Source: Yamagishiella unicocca
Taxonomy: Eukaryota > Chlorophyta > Chlorophyceae > Chlamydomonadales > Volvocaceae
Direction: 5' to 3'
Assembly: GCA_003116995.1 (NCBI GenBank)
Contig: BDSL01000007.1
Location: 248,001 to 312,000 of the forward strand
Length of the DNA: 64,000 nucleotides
Positions 22,814 through 31,250 of this stretch are shown piece after piece; the first letter of the stretch is position 1, and every line of letters begins with the position of its first letter. Under the pieces are notes generated by a model, which saw only the letters and a program-made list of their open reading frames with translations, was not told the origin of the DNA and searched no databases. A program made the translations under genes and the position numbers.

Positions 22814-24607
22814 CTAGGCCGCCAGCTTTTTCGCCACTTCACCGAATTGCGTCGCCTGCGGAGGATGTCATGGGATAATATGTCAGAAAACTGAAGGCTT
22901 CAGGTGTCACTAGACCATCGCCTGGCAGGACACAAGGCGTGCAACGTTTCGATGCGCGTCCGGAAGAACGTATAACTGCCATTAATTTTTTACATGACAA
23001 GCGGCAAACCAAATCATGAATGACAAGCCGTTCAAGTCCCACCTGCACCCGGATCGCCTCCAGCTCCACCTCAGACGGCTGTCGCGAACCGTCCGGCCCC
23101 GCCAGTGTGCCCGCACCCCATGGCGAGCCGCCCTTGGCCTCCTCCACACCGAACATGGCGCCACCAGCCGCGTAGCCGGCCGGAACGAAGATCATGCCGT
23201 GGTGAGCCAGCTGGGTCACTGGCGTACGATGCGATGACGAAGCAATGAGGAAACCAATCAGCGCGGACGGGGGCTGAGTGAGAGTAGTGCAACGGCCACG
23301 GACAAACAAGACGCCCTGCTTGTATATCGGAACCAAAATTAATTATGGAAGTCGAGGCTTACTAGGCTTACTTTAGCCCGATCATGATGCACACACACGC
23401 AAACGAGTTGCAGCGTGTCGTTAGTAACCAATCTCAGTGACAACATGGTGGGGAAATTGGAAAGGTCCGTCCGCTCCGCATAGGCCCACTAACGAAAAAA
23501 GCAAACCGCAATGATTCCCAGCAACCGGACAGCGGCCGTTCCTAACAGCCGGACATACACGCACCTGCCGTCAGGATGGTCGTCTCCTGGCCGCCACCCT
23601 GAGAGGCGGTGGATGTAAACAGCGACACAGGCTTGCCGTGCAGCGCGCCATTCTGCCATAACATGCCAGTTGCATCGAAGAACGATTTCATCTGGGAGCA
23701 CATCATGCCAAAGCTGTACGAAGCGGGAACAGGGCAGGGTTGGAAAATATAATTTAAAGGCTTAAGGCAACATCAAAGGTAGGACGACGTCATGTGTGGT
23801 GCTGGTGTGCACCTGAGGCCACGCAGATAGGACGGGTATTAATTAACGCCGGCTGCACCTACCAATGGGAGGTCCAATTAACGCTCTGATGGTTACTAGC
23901 TAAGGTCCCCCTTCCTCGGTGAAAGGGTTAATTCGTATCTGGGTCGTTCGCTCGGAAGACTTACCGCGTTGGGAAGCCAAAAACAATGGCGTCCGCCTCC
24001 GGTAGCTTGAAAGGGTCCATCAGCGGCACTTCTGGCTTGGGCGCTGCGTGCATCTTTTCCAGGACGTCGGCCGACAGTGTCTCGGCAACCTGGGTGGCGT
24101 GGCGACGACGGGCAGGCGCGAGGAGCGCAAAATGGGAACGGAAATGCGGCACAGGCGCAGTGACGGGGAGACCAGTACGAAACGACAAGGTTTAGAGGCA
24201 AAGCAGCATAGGTCGAGCTCGACGGCTGAGCTTCGCCCATATGGCAGACCCTATTCAGGGGCACTTGAACCCGAATTTCCAGAACGGACCTGGAAGAAAT
24301 GGACTTCAACGCCATCTAACGTCTCCAAGGCAGACTTATAAGTCTCCGCGAGCTTGTGTATGTGGCCATACATGCTGTAGAAGATGACGAAGACTTTCAC
24401 CTTCTTAGTGGATGAGACAGCATCTGCAGTAGCAGTTGTGATTTTTTCTTCGTTCGCAGGTTCATCGGCGACCGCAGCGGTTTCGGTAATGGGAGCGGTC
24501 TCGGTGACAGCTGGCTGGGCTGATTCCGTCGCAGCCGCGGTCGTCACAGGTTTGGCCGCGCCAGGTGTGTCAACTGCCTCTGTTTGGGTTCCGCACACGT
24601 TTCCCAT
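22814..24607 (-). CDS. Flavodoxin gene B: WrbA-like protein with lipidation-type N-terminal extension
   Basis: Exons: 24607-24290, 24089-23965, 23713-23565, 23218-23043, 22855-22814. CDS is 810 nt, 269 aa, all phases consistent. Residues 1-69 form an Ala/Thr/Glu-rich extension that begins MGNVCGTQ. Gly2 followed by Cys5 is the usual setting for N-myristoylation plus palmitoylation and suggests membrane anchoring. The flavodoxin core follows: [64 protein letters not shown] and a last exon ending [10 protein letters not shown]. The Chlamydomonas flagellar phototaxis protein AGG3 is, from memory, a flavodoxin of this type, so a ciliary role is conceivable but unproven. An in-frame ATG at 24679 would add 24 residues and bury the lipidation site, so 24607 is preferred. 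Confidence 0.88.
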
Positions 24608-25052
24608 GCTGCTGAACGACTGCGTCAAGCTTGTCAATGCCCTGAGGCTAGCGTTCGCAACCTGAACGCCGGTCAACACTTCAATCGGGACCGATGCTAC
24701 TTGCTATGGGTTTGTTATTTTAAATAATGACGAGATGTAGGTCAATACCAATTTCCGGCGCAACGTCAGCTTTATGAGGGCGCAAAATTGTATTGCACGA
24801 CAAGAGTAAACATGTGTGCTGCAGGGGCCGGCAGGTTCCCGTCGTTCATGTTGGAATCAACTATTAGGGACAACTAGGAATATACTATGATAATGTTATA
24901 CTACGGCGGATACCGCTGAAAGCGGGATCAGCCTAGTTATCAATAAGACGGAGTACGGCTGTGCCGTACTTCGTCCAAGAACTAGCCTTCTCTTACAGAG
25001 AAGTCTGCGTTTCTTGTCCTCAGTACGTTACAAGTTTGAACAGTCCCGCACG
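24608..25052. other. Upstream region of flavodoxin gene B
   Basis: AT-richer DNA that should contain the gene B promoter. No clear motif or coding sequence was recognised. Confidence 0.4.
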
Positions 25053-25147
25053 CCGGCACTCAGCTCCCGGCGGCAAAAAACCTCCCAAGTAGCACTAAAA
25101 CCGGCACTCAGATCCCGGTAATCCCCTGACCGGCACTCAGTTCCCGG
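25053..25147. repeat. 18-bp direct repeats beside the recombinase remnant (3 copies)
   Basis: CCGGCACTCAGnTCCCGG occurs at 25053-25070, 25101-25118 and 25130-25147, varying at one position. Spacing is irregular. It lies on the 3' side of the tyrosine-recombinase fragment and may mark the end of that element. Confidence 0.85.
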
Positions 25148-25288
25148 CATCCCCATCTCCCAACCAGCTGCAAACGGAAAGGGCAAACAATTGTCAGTCG
25201 ACAGATTTTTCATGTTGCCTATAGTGGCCGGTAGTACAACATCAAATTGCATCATCTCCGGACCTTGAAAGTAGCAACAGATATCGCT

Positions 25289-25800
25289 TCAGGCAGGGCC
25301 GAGGCGGAGGCCGAGCCTGCCCGTGACCTCAACCTGGTTCTCAGCGCTCTCGCGCACGTAGGTGAACTCGAACACTTGGTTGCTCTTCCAGCGACCGAGT
25401 TTCTGCACTACGGTGCGGTCGGCGCCATTTGCGACAGCGGTTGTCGCACCTCCGCGGCGCAGATCGTGCGGGCATAGGGTGGTGCGGATCCCAGCTACGC
25501 TGCACAGGCGCTTGAGTGCGGCCCGAAAATCGTCGTAAGAGAGTGGCGGGATTACGGCTGGCAGGGCTGCTGTGAGCTGCGCGAAACGGCCTGTGCGGGG
25601 GTTGATGGCCCGCAGTAGTGGCCCGACGTCTTCGGCATCTTCCAATGCGCCGTTCCCACCTCGGCGTGGGCGAAGGCTGGGGAGCCTTTTGTACTCGCCA
25701 ATGGTGAGCAGCGTGGAGAGTAGCTGCACGGGGCAGCATGGTCCGCCGACCCGACCAATGGTGACTACTGCGCCTCCGCAGTACTGATCGGTTTTACTCT
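25289..25800 (-). pseudogene. Tyrosine recombinase catalytic-domain fragment (Crypton/DIRS-like)
   Basis: The open frame runs from about 25800 to a stop at 25289, about 170 residues. It contains CPHDLRRGGATTAVANGADR, then VQKLGRWKSNQVFEFTYVRE. This is the C-terminal half of a tyrosine recombinase: HxLRR box, the GRWKS position equivalent to the His/Trp catalytic site, and a tyrosine in FTYV as candidate nucleophile. The N-terminal SAM-like domain and the first catalytic arginine are not in this frame. The fragment stops at short CTCTCACAGTG repeats where the LINE 5' end begins, so it is probably cut off by that insertion or by an earlier deletion. Eukaryotic relatives are Cryptons and DIRS retroelements, and the fragment does not distinguish them. 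Confidence 0.72.
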
Positions 25801-25872
25801 CACAGTGCTCTCACAGTGCTCTCACATGTATAGTGCTCTCACAGTGCTCTCACATGATAGCGTTTGTAGTGT

Positions 25873-27189
25873 TTGATGATAGCGCATAAAGGAACCAAAC
25901 ACGGACTATCGAATAGCTCGACGCCTCAATCAGCTAGGAAATCAGCACCGAAGACGCTGAAGATAGCCGGTTTGAGCAAAGGCACGGCTCCTCGCTTCGA
26001 ACTGGAAGAAGTTGATTCTATTTCTGGTTCTGGTACCATGGAGGAGGCTATAGACACTCTGAAGGCGGACATGTCATCGACCTTCTCGGCGAAACTTGCG
26101 GATATGTCGTCGACCTTCTCGGCGCAATTCGCAAGCCTCAGCCGGATGTTCGACGAACGGCTGGAGAAGTTCAGCGACAGCTTAAAGAGGGAGAGCCAGC
26201 GGCTGGACGCGGAGATCCACGCCGTTCACCAACGGCTCAGCAGGTCGGTCGGCGAACCCACCGATGGCCAAGAGGCGCTCGTGGTGAAGGTCAACAACCT
26301 GTACACGATGGTACAGGACCTTACCTCAGCGATTCAGAAGCTGCAGAGGGCTTGGTCAGGGCTACAGCAAGAGGGTCCGGCCGCAGCACAGCAGCACCCC
26401 AGGCGAGCCACGCAGGCATACGAGGTGGGGCGGACAGTACCTCTCACGGAGTCGGGATCTTTGATCCTAAGCAACATTGGGCGCAATATCGCGCTGCCAG
26501 AAATTCAGCAAAAGCTGGAGGGGGTTATGGAGTATGTACAGATCCGTAGCGTAGGCATCAAGGCGGAAGAGGTGCCGTCGGGGATGAGCGCCTTCAGGAA
26601 GGCGGTCGGCGCCAGCAGCGGAGACGACAAGGCCGACACGGCAATGGAGATGGACGAGCAGGCGGGAGCAGCAGCGGCGGTAACTCCAGGTGGAGAAGCA
26701 CGGCAGGTCACCGGCACCGCAGCTCCGGCTGATGGCGCCGGGGCGGCCACAAGGGAGCAGTTCTCACCGGTGCGCCGCATAATAGTGCGGTTCACGGGTG
26801 AGGCAGAGGATGTTCAGGCTGCAAGGGCAGCCTTCATCAGCTGCGCTGTGTTCATCCGGCAGACGTTCCAGTGGGTGGTTGCCGACAACCTCACCCCCGC
26901 TGGTCGCGCCGCCCGACGTGCAGCATCGTACGACTACAAGAGGTTGCTGGACGGCGGCATGCGGCCGAAGTGGCGCAACGGCGCCCAGATCTTCGTACTG
27001 CCTCCGGGGTCACGTGTCCCCAGGCAGTACACAGAAGAGGACGTGAAGCGCTGCCCGGAGGCACCACCAGAGACGGGCGGACGAGGAGTGAGGGGAGGCG
27101 GAGCATGGCGCAGTATGGCGGGGTCCGGTGAGGGACCCGGGAGGAATGGAGACCTGGGAGGTGCGCGTAACGGCGACGCACGAATCTAA
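25873..27189 (+). CDS. LINE ORF1 protein
   Basis: 438 aa. A basic Ser/Lys N-terminus is followed by a coiled coil at about 55-175, with an 11-residue internal duplication (ADMSSTFSAKL / ADMSSTFSAQF). A variable Ala/Gly stretch leads to a C-terminal domain (about 295-395; RRIIVRFTGEAEDV ... LTPAGRAARRAASYDYKRLL ... MRPKWRNGAQIFVLPPG) resembling the RNA-binding end of plant and algal L1 ORF1 proteins. ORF1p normally coats the element RNA and acts as a nucleic-acid chaperone. No CCHC knuckles are seen. The stop codon overlaps the start of ORF2 in the pentamer TAATG. Confidence 0.82.
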   Translation: MMIAHKGTKHGLSNSSTPQSARKSAPKTLKIAGLSKGTAPRFELEEVDSISGSGTMEEAIDTLKADMSSTFSAKLADMSSTFSAQFASLSRMFDERLEKFSDSLKRESQRLDAEIHAVHQRLSRSVGEPTDGQEALVVKVNNLYTMVQDLTSAIQKLQRAWSGLQQEGPAAAQQHPRRATQAYEVGRTVPLTESGSLILSNIGRNIALPEIQQKLEGVMEYVQIRSVGIKAEEVPSGMSAFRKAVGASSGDDKADTAMEMDEQAGAAAAVTPGGEARQVTGTAAPADGAGAATREQFSPVRRIIVRFTGEAEDVQAARAAFISCAVFIRQTFQWVVADNLTPAGRAARRAASYDYKRLLDGGMRPKWRNGAQIFVLPPGSRVPRQYTEEDVKRCPEAPPETGGRGVRGGGAWRSMAGSGEGPGRNGDLGGARNGDARI

Positions 27190-30100
27190 TGACGGATAGT
27201 AACCTGCGTATCATTTTGTGGAACGTGCGCCATCTTGAGGAAGGCAAGCTGCAGGAGGACGAACTAATATGGCATTTACTTTCTATGCATGATATCATCA
27301 TTTGTGTTGAAACACACGGCACAGAAGCGCACCCGACAGCAGGTCAACAGCTACCGGGTTATAAGAATTTTTGCGTGGACAGGCCTAGAATGGGGGGCAG
27401 GAGGGCGGGAGGTGTAGCCGTGTACGTCCACGATAGAATCGCAGACGCCTTGGAGCCGTTACTGTATGTAGCGGAGCCTCGGGGCTGCGAGTCTGTGTGG
27501 CTGCGGCTGCGCTCCGATTGGGCGGACGCAGGCGGCCGTAGTTTGCTGATCGGTGCGTGCTATATCGCGCCCGAAGACTCGTCCTACCATAGGGAAGGAC
27601 GACCAGCAGCCACGAACGCCGAAGCAGCCCTAGATGCCTTTGCTGCTCTTCAAGCGAGATTAGGCGCACTGCGACGTGACGACGACCTAGTGCTCCTTGC
27701 CGGTGATTTCAACGCACGTATGTCTGGGGGACAGAGCGGGATTCCAGACCTGCCCGACATCACAGTAGCAGGTTTAGCAGAGCAATTAGGGGCTCCCTTT
27801 GGCTATGACGACAGCATTGATGCTGTTCCACGTTTTCGGAATTGTGTCGACGCGCGCACCAACCACGCGGGCATTGAGCTGGGGAACGTATGCCGCTCAG
27901 AAGGCCTGTGTGTAGTAAATGGGAGGGTTAGAGGTGATGAACGCGGGGCTCTTACGTTCTTGGGCCCGCAAGGTGGCAGTACGGTGGACCTATTTCTAAC
28001 TAGTCCTAGTCTGTTTTCTAAGTGTCAGGCTTTATTTGTGTTTGATAATCTGCATAATAGGCTACGTACGCGTGGTACGGGCGGGCGTACGTTCAGTGAC
28101 CACGGACCGGTTAGTCTACAACTGGGCGTGCGGTTGCAACGGCCGGACGGGGAATTACCTCCACGTCGTCCTCGTAAGCGTCTGGGATTCAACGTCAGCC
28201 AGTGGAGGAAGTATGCAACCTATTTCACTGCAGACGACAGTGCAGTAATGGCAAATCTACAGGAGGTTACGCAAGGGTTGGATAATGGATCTGTTTCTAG
28301 CACATGTGCGGTAGATCGTATAGGCGAGATTCTGTACGGAGCTATGAAGCAGGCTTTTGGGGTGGGGCGTGAGTCGCGGCAACCGCGATCGAATCACGCG
28401 CCTTGGTGGAATGCGGAATGTGCGCAAAAGCATGCTGCTATGAGTTCTAAGCTAACGGATGCAAAAGGTCAAGGCAGGTGTTCGGGGGTGTGGCAAGCAT
28501 ACAGGGTCGCGAGGCAGGAGTTCAATAGAGCACGCAGGCGCGCAATGGCGGCTTTTGAGCACGAGGAATGGCGCGCATTCATTAACAACTGTCGCGGAGA
28601 CCCTAAGGCGCTATGGCGCAAGCTTTCGGACGGGTCATCGGAGTCGTGCCCTATTACTGATGCAGACGCGTGGCGAAGTCATTTCCAGGCGCTGCTCAAT
28701 GAAAGGCAGCGCCCACCAGATTATGAGCGTGCAACAGATATACTGGGCTTTGTTAATAGAGTAGATAGGCACACGTTACCTTGGTGGCGTGCCTTAGGGG
28801 AGGAGGAAGCAGAACTTAGGAGGCGAGCGGCAGATGAGGCGCTCAACACGCCAATTACGGCGGCGGAAGTTGCAGTGGTTTTGGAGAAGCTACCGAATGG
28901 CAAGTCGAGCGGTCCCGAGAAAGTGTGCGGCGAGTGCTACCGATACGCTCGGAAGCTTCGCAGTGGCAGCGAGGATCGGAGCCCAGAAATTAACAGGCTT
29001 GTCCCGGTTGTGACGGTGCTAATGGAGCATATTCGCGCTACGGGTGATTACCCTGCACAGTTTACTGTGTCGGATCTAGTCCCGGTGTATAAGGGGAATG
29101 GGAAGGACATGTTAGAGTGCAGTAATTACAGAGGGATCGCGGTGGGCGGAGTGCTTGCCAAATGTTACGCTTCAGTTCTGGAACGGCGTCTTTCAAAATT
29201 CGCCGAATCTGAATTTGCAGCAAGACCGGTCCGACACTGGTGTCAAGCGGGTTTTCGTCGGGGTTTGGGCACACAACATCATCTTTTCGCGCTTCGTCAT
29301 TTTATAGCTCGTTACGCTAGGCCGGGGCAACACGGGCTTTTAGTCTGCCAGATCGATTTCGAGAAGGCTTTTGATCGTGTGGACCGAAATTTGTTGTGGG
29401 CTCGGCTAAGGGAACGGGGTCTTTCTGGGCAAATGCTGTCTGCTATTAGGCGTTGTTATGATAAGGTGCAATTGCGCGTGAAAGTCAACGGGAAGAGAGG
29501 TGAGCGGTTTGAATCAGTGCAGGGGGTAAAGCAGGGATGCCCGCTAAGCCCAGTCCTGTTCGGGTTGTTTATCGAATCATTTGCGGATTACGTAGATGAG
29601 CACGAGCAAAGGCAACCTCGGGGATGCGTCCCCACCGCGCATGGAAAAGGGGTCCCGGAGCTGCTGTACGCGGATGACCTTACGCTCATGACTATGAATC
29701 GGGAACGGATGCAATTCCTGTTGGATAGGTTAGCGGAATTCTGTGATGCATTTGGAATGAATTTGAATGTGGGTAAATGCGAGTTGATGGTATTCGCCGG
29801 TAGGCAAACGTCCTACGACGCACTTTTGAGTGATGCAGCAGGGTTGCGTTATGCGGGCCAGACGGTACCAGTCAAAGAGCGCGCAAAATATCTTGGACTG
29901 CGATATGGATCAGGTTTTTCGTTCGACTCGTGCCGAATGGAGCTATGCGATGTGGGTCGCAGGGGAGTTTTTGCTTTAATGCGTAAGTTAGAATTAAATC
30001 GCGTATGGGCACCCGATCTTATGCTACGCTGTTTTGACGCCCAAATAAGGCCTTTATTATCGTACGGAGCGGAGGTATGGGGACCAGACGCTATTTGGGA

Positions 30101-31145
30101 AGTTTTAGGAACTAAGGGTAGACAGCGGGTTAGGGAGTGGCAAAGATGGAACCAGCGGGGAGGGTCAGGAGCGACGGGGGAGAATGCGGCGCTGCTTGGC
30201 AGATGGGGAAAATGGGTTCGAAGCACAGGTCGTGCGGCAGGTGTATTTGAAAGAGCTCTGGCGGATCCAATGGTCGAGGTACAGAAGATCTTTTTGCGCA
30301 GGGTAGTTGGCGCTAGTTTGCCTCCGAACAGGCAACTCTTCGCAGAGTCCTCTCAACTGCCTTTGCATCACTTTTGGGCACAGCAAGTGTTTGGTTTTTG
30401 GAAGCGCCTGAGTAAGCAGCCCTCGACGCTCGCACAGGCAGTCTTAGAGGAGGATATTTTTGCATGGTTGGAATCGGATCGCTCGTCAAGCGAGCATGAA
30501 TATTTCTGGGCTGGTAAGGTGCTGCGGATTCTTGGAGCACTTGGGTACGACTATCGCCAACATGTGAGCGCAACGTTGAGTAATGTGGACAAAGCCAAGG
30601 CAATAGCCGCGTTGGAAATCCCGTTTGACAAGGTGCTAGAGGAGTTCAGGCGGCGTTTGCTGCTCGATTGGAACTCGAGCGATATTGATATGGATCCGCG
30701 GGTTTTTCCCGAATTTGCAGCAGGAGACAGTGATCGCGGGAAGCCGGGCGTAACAATGTGTCGCTACTCGAATTGGATGGGCGTTGCATATGCCCCCGAT
30801 GCGCATACAAAGAAGCTCGATCACCTTCGCGCGTGTATGCCTCGGAAGCATCACACGGCGCTGATGCGTTTTCGTCTCGGCTGTTGGGATCTCGACGTAA
30901 GTCGTTTTGCACGTCGGCCGCGTAAGCCACGTGTTGAGAGAACGTGCCGAGTGTGCCGTGGGGATATGGTAGAAGACGAGTTTCATGTTCTTATGGAGTG
31001 TCCCGTGTATGAGCCCCTCAGACGAGCTGTAGATTTTCCTACTGGACAGGATATGCAAGTGGTGATGACTACGTGGGATCAGGTGAAACTAGGCAACCTT
31101 TTGGCTCAGATACAGAGGGCGCGGACAGAGTCATTAAGGGAATAA
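27189..31145 (+). CDS. LINE ORF2: apurinic-type endonuclease and reverse transcriptase
   Basis: 1318 aa, no frameshift or stop. The N-terminal endonuclease has IILWNVRHL, VETHG, LLAGDFNARMSG, STVDLFLTSP and SDHGPVSL in the correct order. Reverse transcriptase blocks are VPVYKGNGKDMLECSNYRGI, CQAGFRRGLGTQHH, QIDFEKAFDRVD, GVKQGCPLSPVLFGLF and the catalytic LLYADDLTLM, then KYLGLRYG. The C-terminus has CRVCRGDM...HVLMECPVYEP, a zinc-knuckle-like CxxC...H...C. This enzyme nicks target DNA and primes reverse transcription of its own RNA. With all motifs intact, the copy could be recent and active. Translation probably depends on re-initiation at the TAATG overlap with ORF1. Confidence 0.93.
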   Translation: MTDSNLRIILWNVRHLEEGKLQEDELIWHLLSMHDIIICVETHGTEAHPTAGQQLPGYKNFCVDRPRMGGRRAGGVAVYVHDRIADALEPLLYVAEPRGCESVWLRLRSDWADAGGRSLLIGACYIAPEDSSYHREGRPAATNAEAALDAFAALQARLGALRRDDDLVLLAGDFNARMSGGQSGIPDLPDITVAGLAEQLGAPFGYDDSIDAVPRFRNCVDARTNHAGIELGNVCRSEGLCVVNGRVRGDERGALTFLGPQGGSTVDLFLTSPSLFSKCQALFVFDNLHNRLRTRGTGGRTFSDHGPVSLQLGVRLQRPDGELPPRRPRKRLGFNVSQWRKYATYFTADDSAVMANLQEVTQGLDNGSVSSTCAVDRIGEILYGAMKQAFGVGRESRQPRSNHAPWWNAECAQKHAAMSSKLTDAKGQGRCSGVWQAYRVARQEFNRARRRAMAAFEHEEWRAFINNCRGDPKALWRKLSDGSSESCPITDADAWRSHFQALLNERQRPPDYERATDILGFVNRVDRHTLPWWRALGEEEAELRRRAADEALNTPITAAEVAVVLEKLPNGKSSGPEKVCGECYRYARKLRSGSEDRSPEINRLVPVVTVLMEHIRATGDYPAQFTVSDLVPVYKGNGKDMLECSNYRGIAVGGVLAKCYASVLERRLSKFAESEFAARPVRHWCQAGFRRGLGTQHHLFALRHFIARYARPGQHGLLVCQIDFEKAFDRVDRNLLWARLRERGLSGQMLSAIRRCYDKVQLRVKVNGKRGERFESVQGVKQGCPLSPVLFGLFIESFADYVDEHEQRQPRGCVPTAHGKGVPELLYADDLTLMTMNRERMQFLLDRLAEFCDAFGMNLNVGKCELMVFAGRQTSYDALLSDAAGLRYAGQTVPVKERAKYLGLRYGSGFSFDSCRMELCDVGRRGVFALMRKLELNRVWAPDLMLRCFDAQIRPLLSYGAEVWGPDAIWEVLGTKGRQRVREWQRWNQRGGSGATGENAALLGRWGKWVRSTGRAAGVFERALADPMVEVQKIFLRRVVGASLPPNRQLFAESSQLPLHHFWAQQVFGFWKRLSKQPSTLAQAVLEEDIFAWLESDRSSSEHEYFWAGKVLRILGALGYDYRQHVSATLSNVDKAKAIAALEIPFDKVLEEFRRRLLLDWNSSDIDMDPRVFPEFAAGDSDRGKPGVTMCRYSNWMGVAYAPDAHTKKLDHLRACMPRKHHTALMRFRLGCWDLDVSRFARRPRKPRVERTCRVCRGDMVEDEFHVLMECPVYEPLRRAVDFPTGQDMQVVMTTWDQVKLGNLLAQIQRARTESLRE

Positions 31146-31237
31146 TCCCGATTTTCTAGTATTAGTTCTTGAAGTGCGCCCTTTGACGGATGTCCGTTAT
31201 GGGGGGACGCATGCTACTGGCGCGAGCCAGTACGACA

Positions 31238-31242
31238 TGTAA
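31238..31242 (+). terminator. TGTAA polyadenylation signal of the LINE
   Basis: TGTAA lies 93 nt after the ORF2 stop in AT-rich sequence, consistent with the end of the element transcript. Confidence 0.45.
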
Positions 31243-31250
31243 TAAATCGT

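Larger units (their letters stand above)
25790..31250 (+). mobile_element. Full-length APE-type LINE (L1-like) with two intact ORFs
   Basis: A non-LTR retrotransposon carrying a coiled-coil ORF1 and an endonuclease/reverse transcriptase ORF2, both uninterrupted. The 5' end is set only roughly, at a cluster of CTCTCACAGTG repeats (25795-25855). The 3' end is put just after a TGTAA signal at 31238. No target-site duplication was identified. It lies between flavodoxin genes B and C on the opposite strand. Confidence 0.85.
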
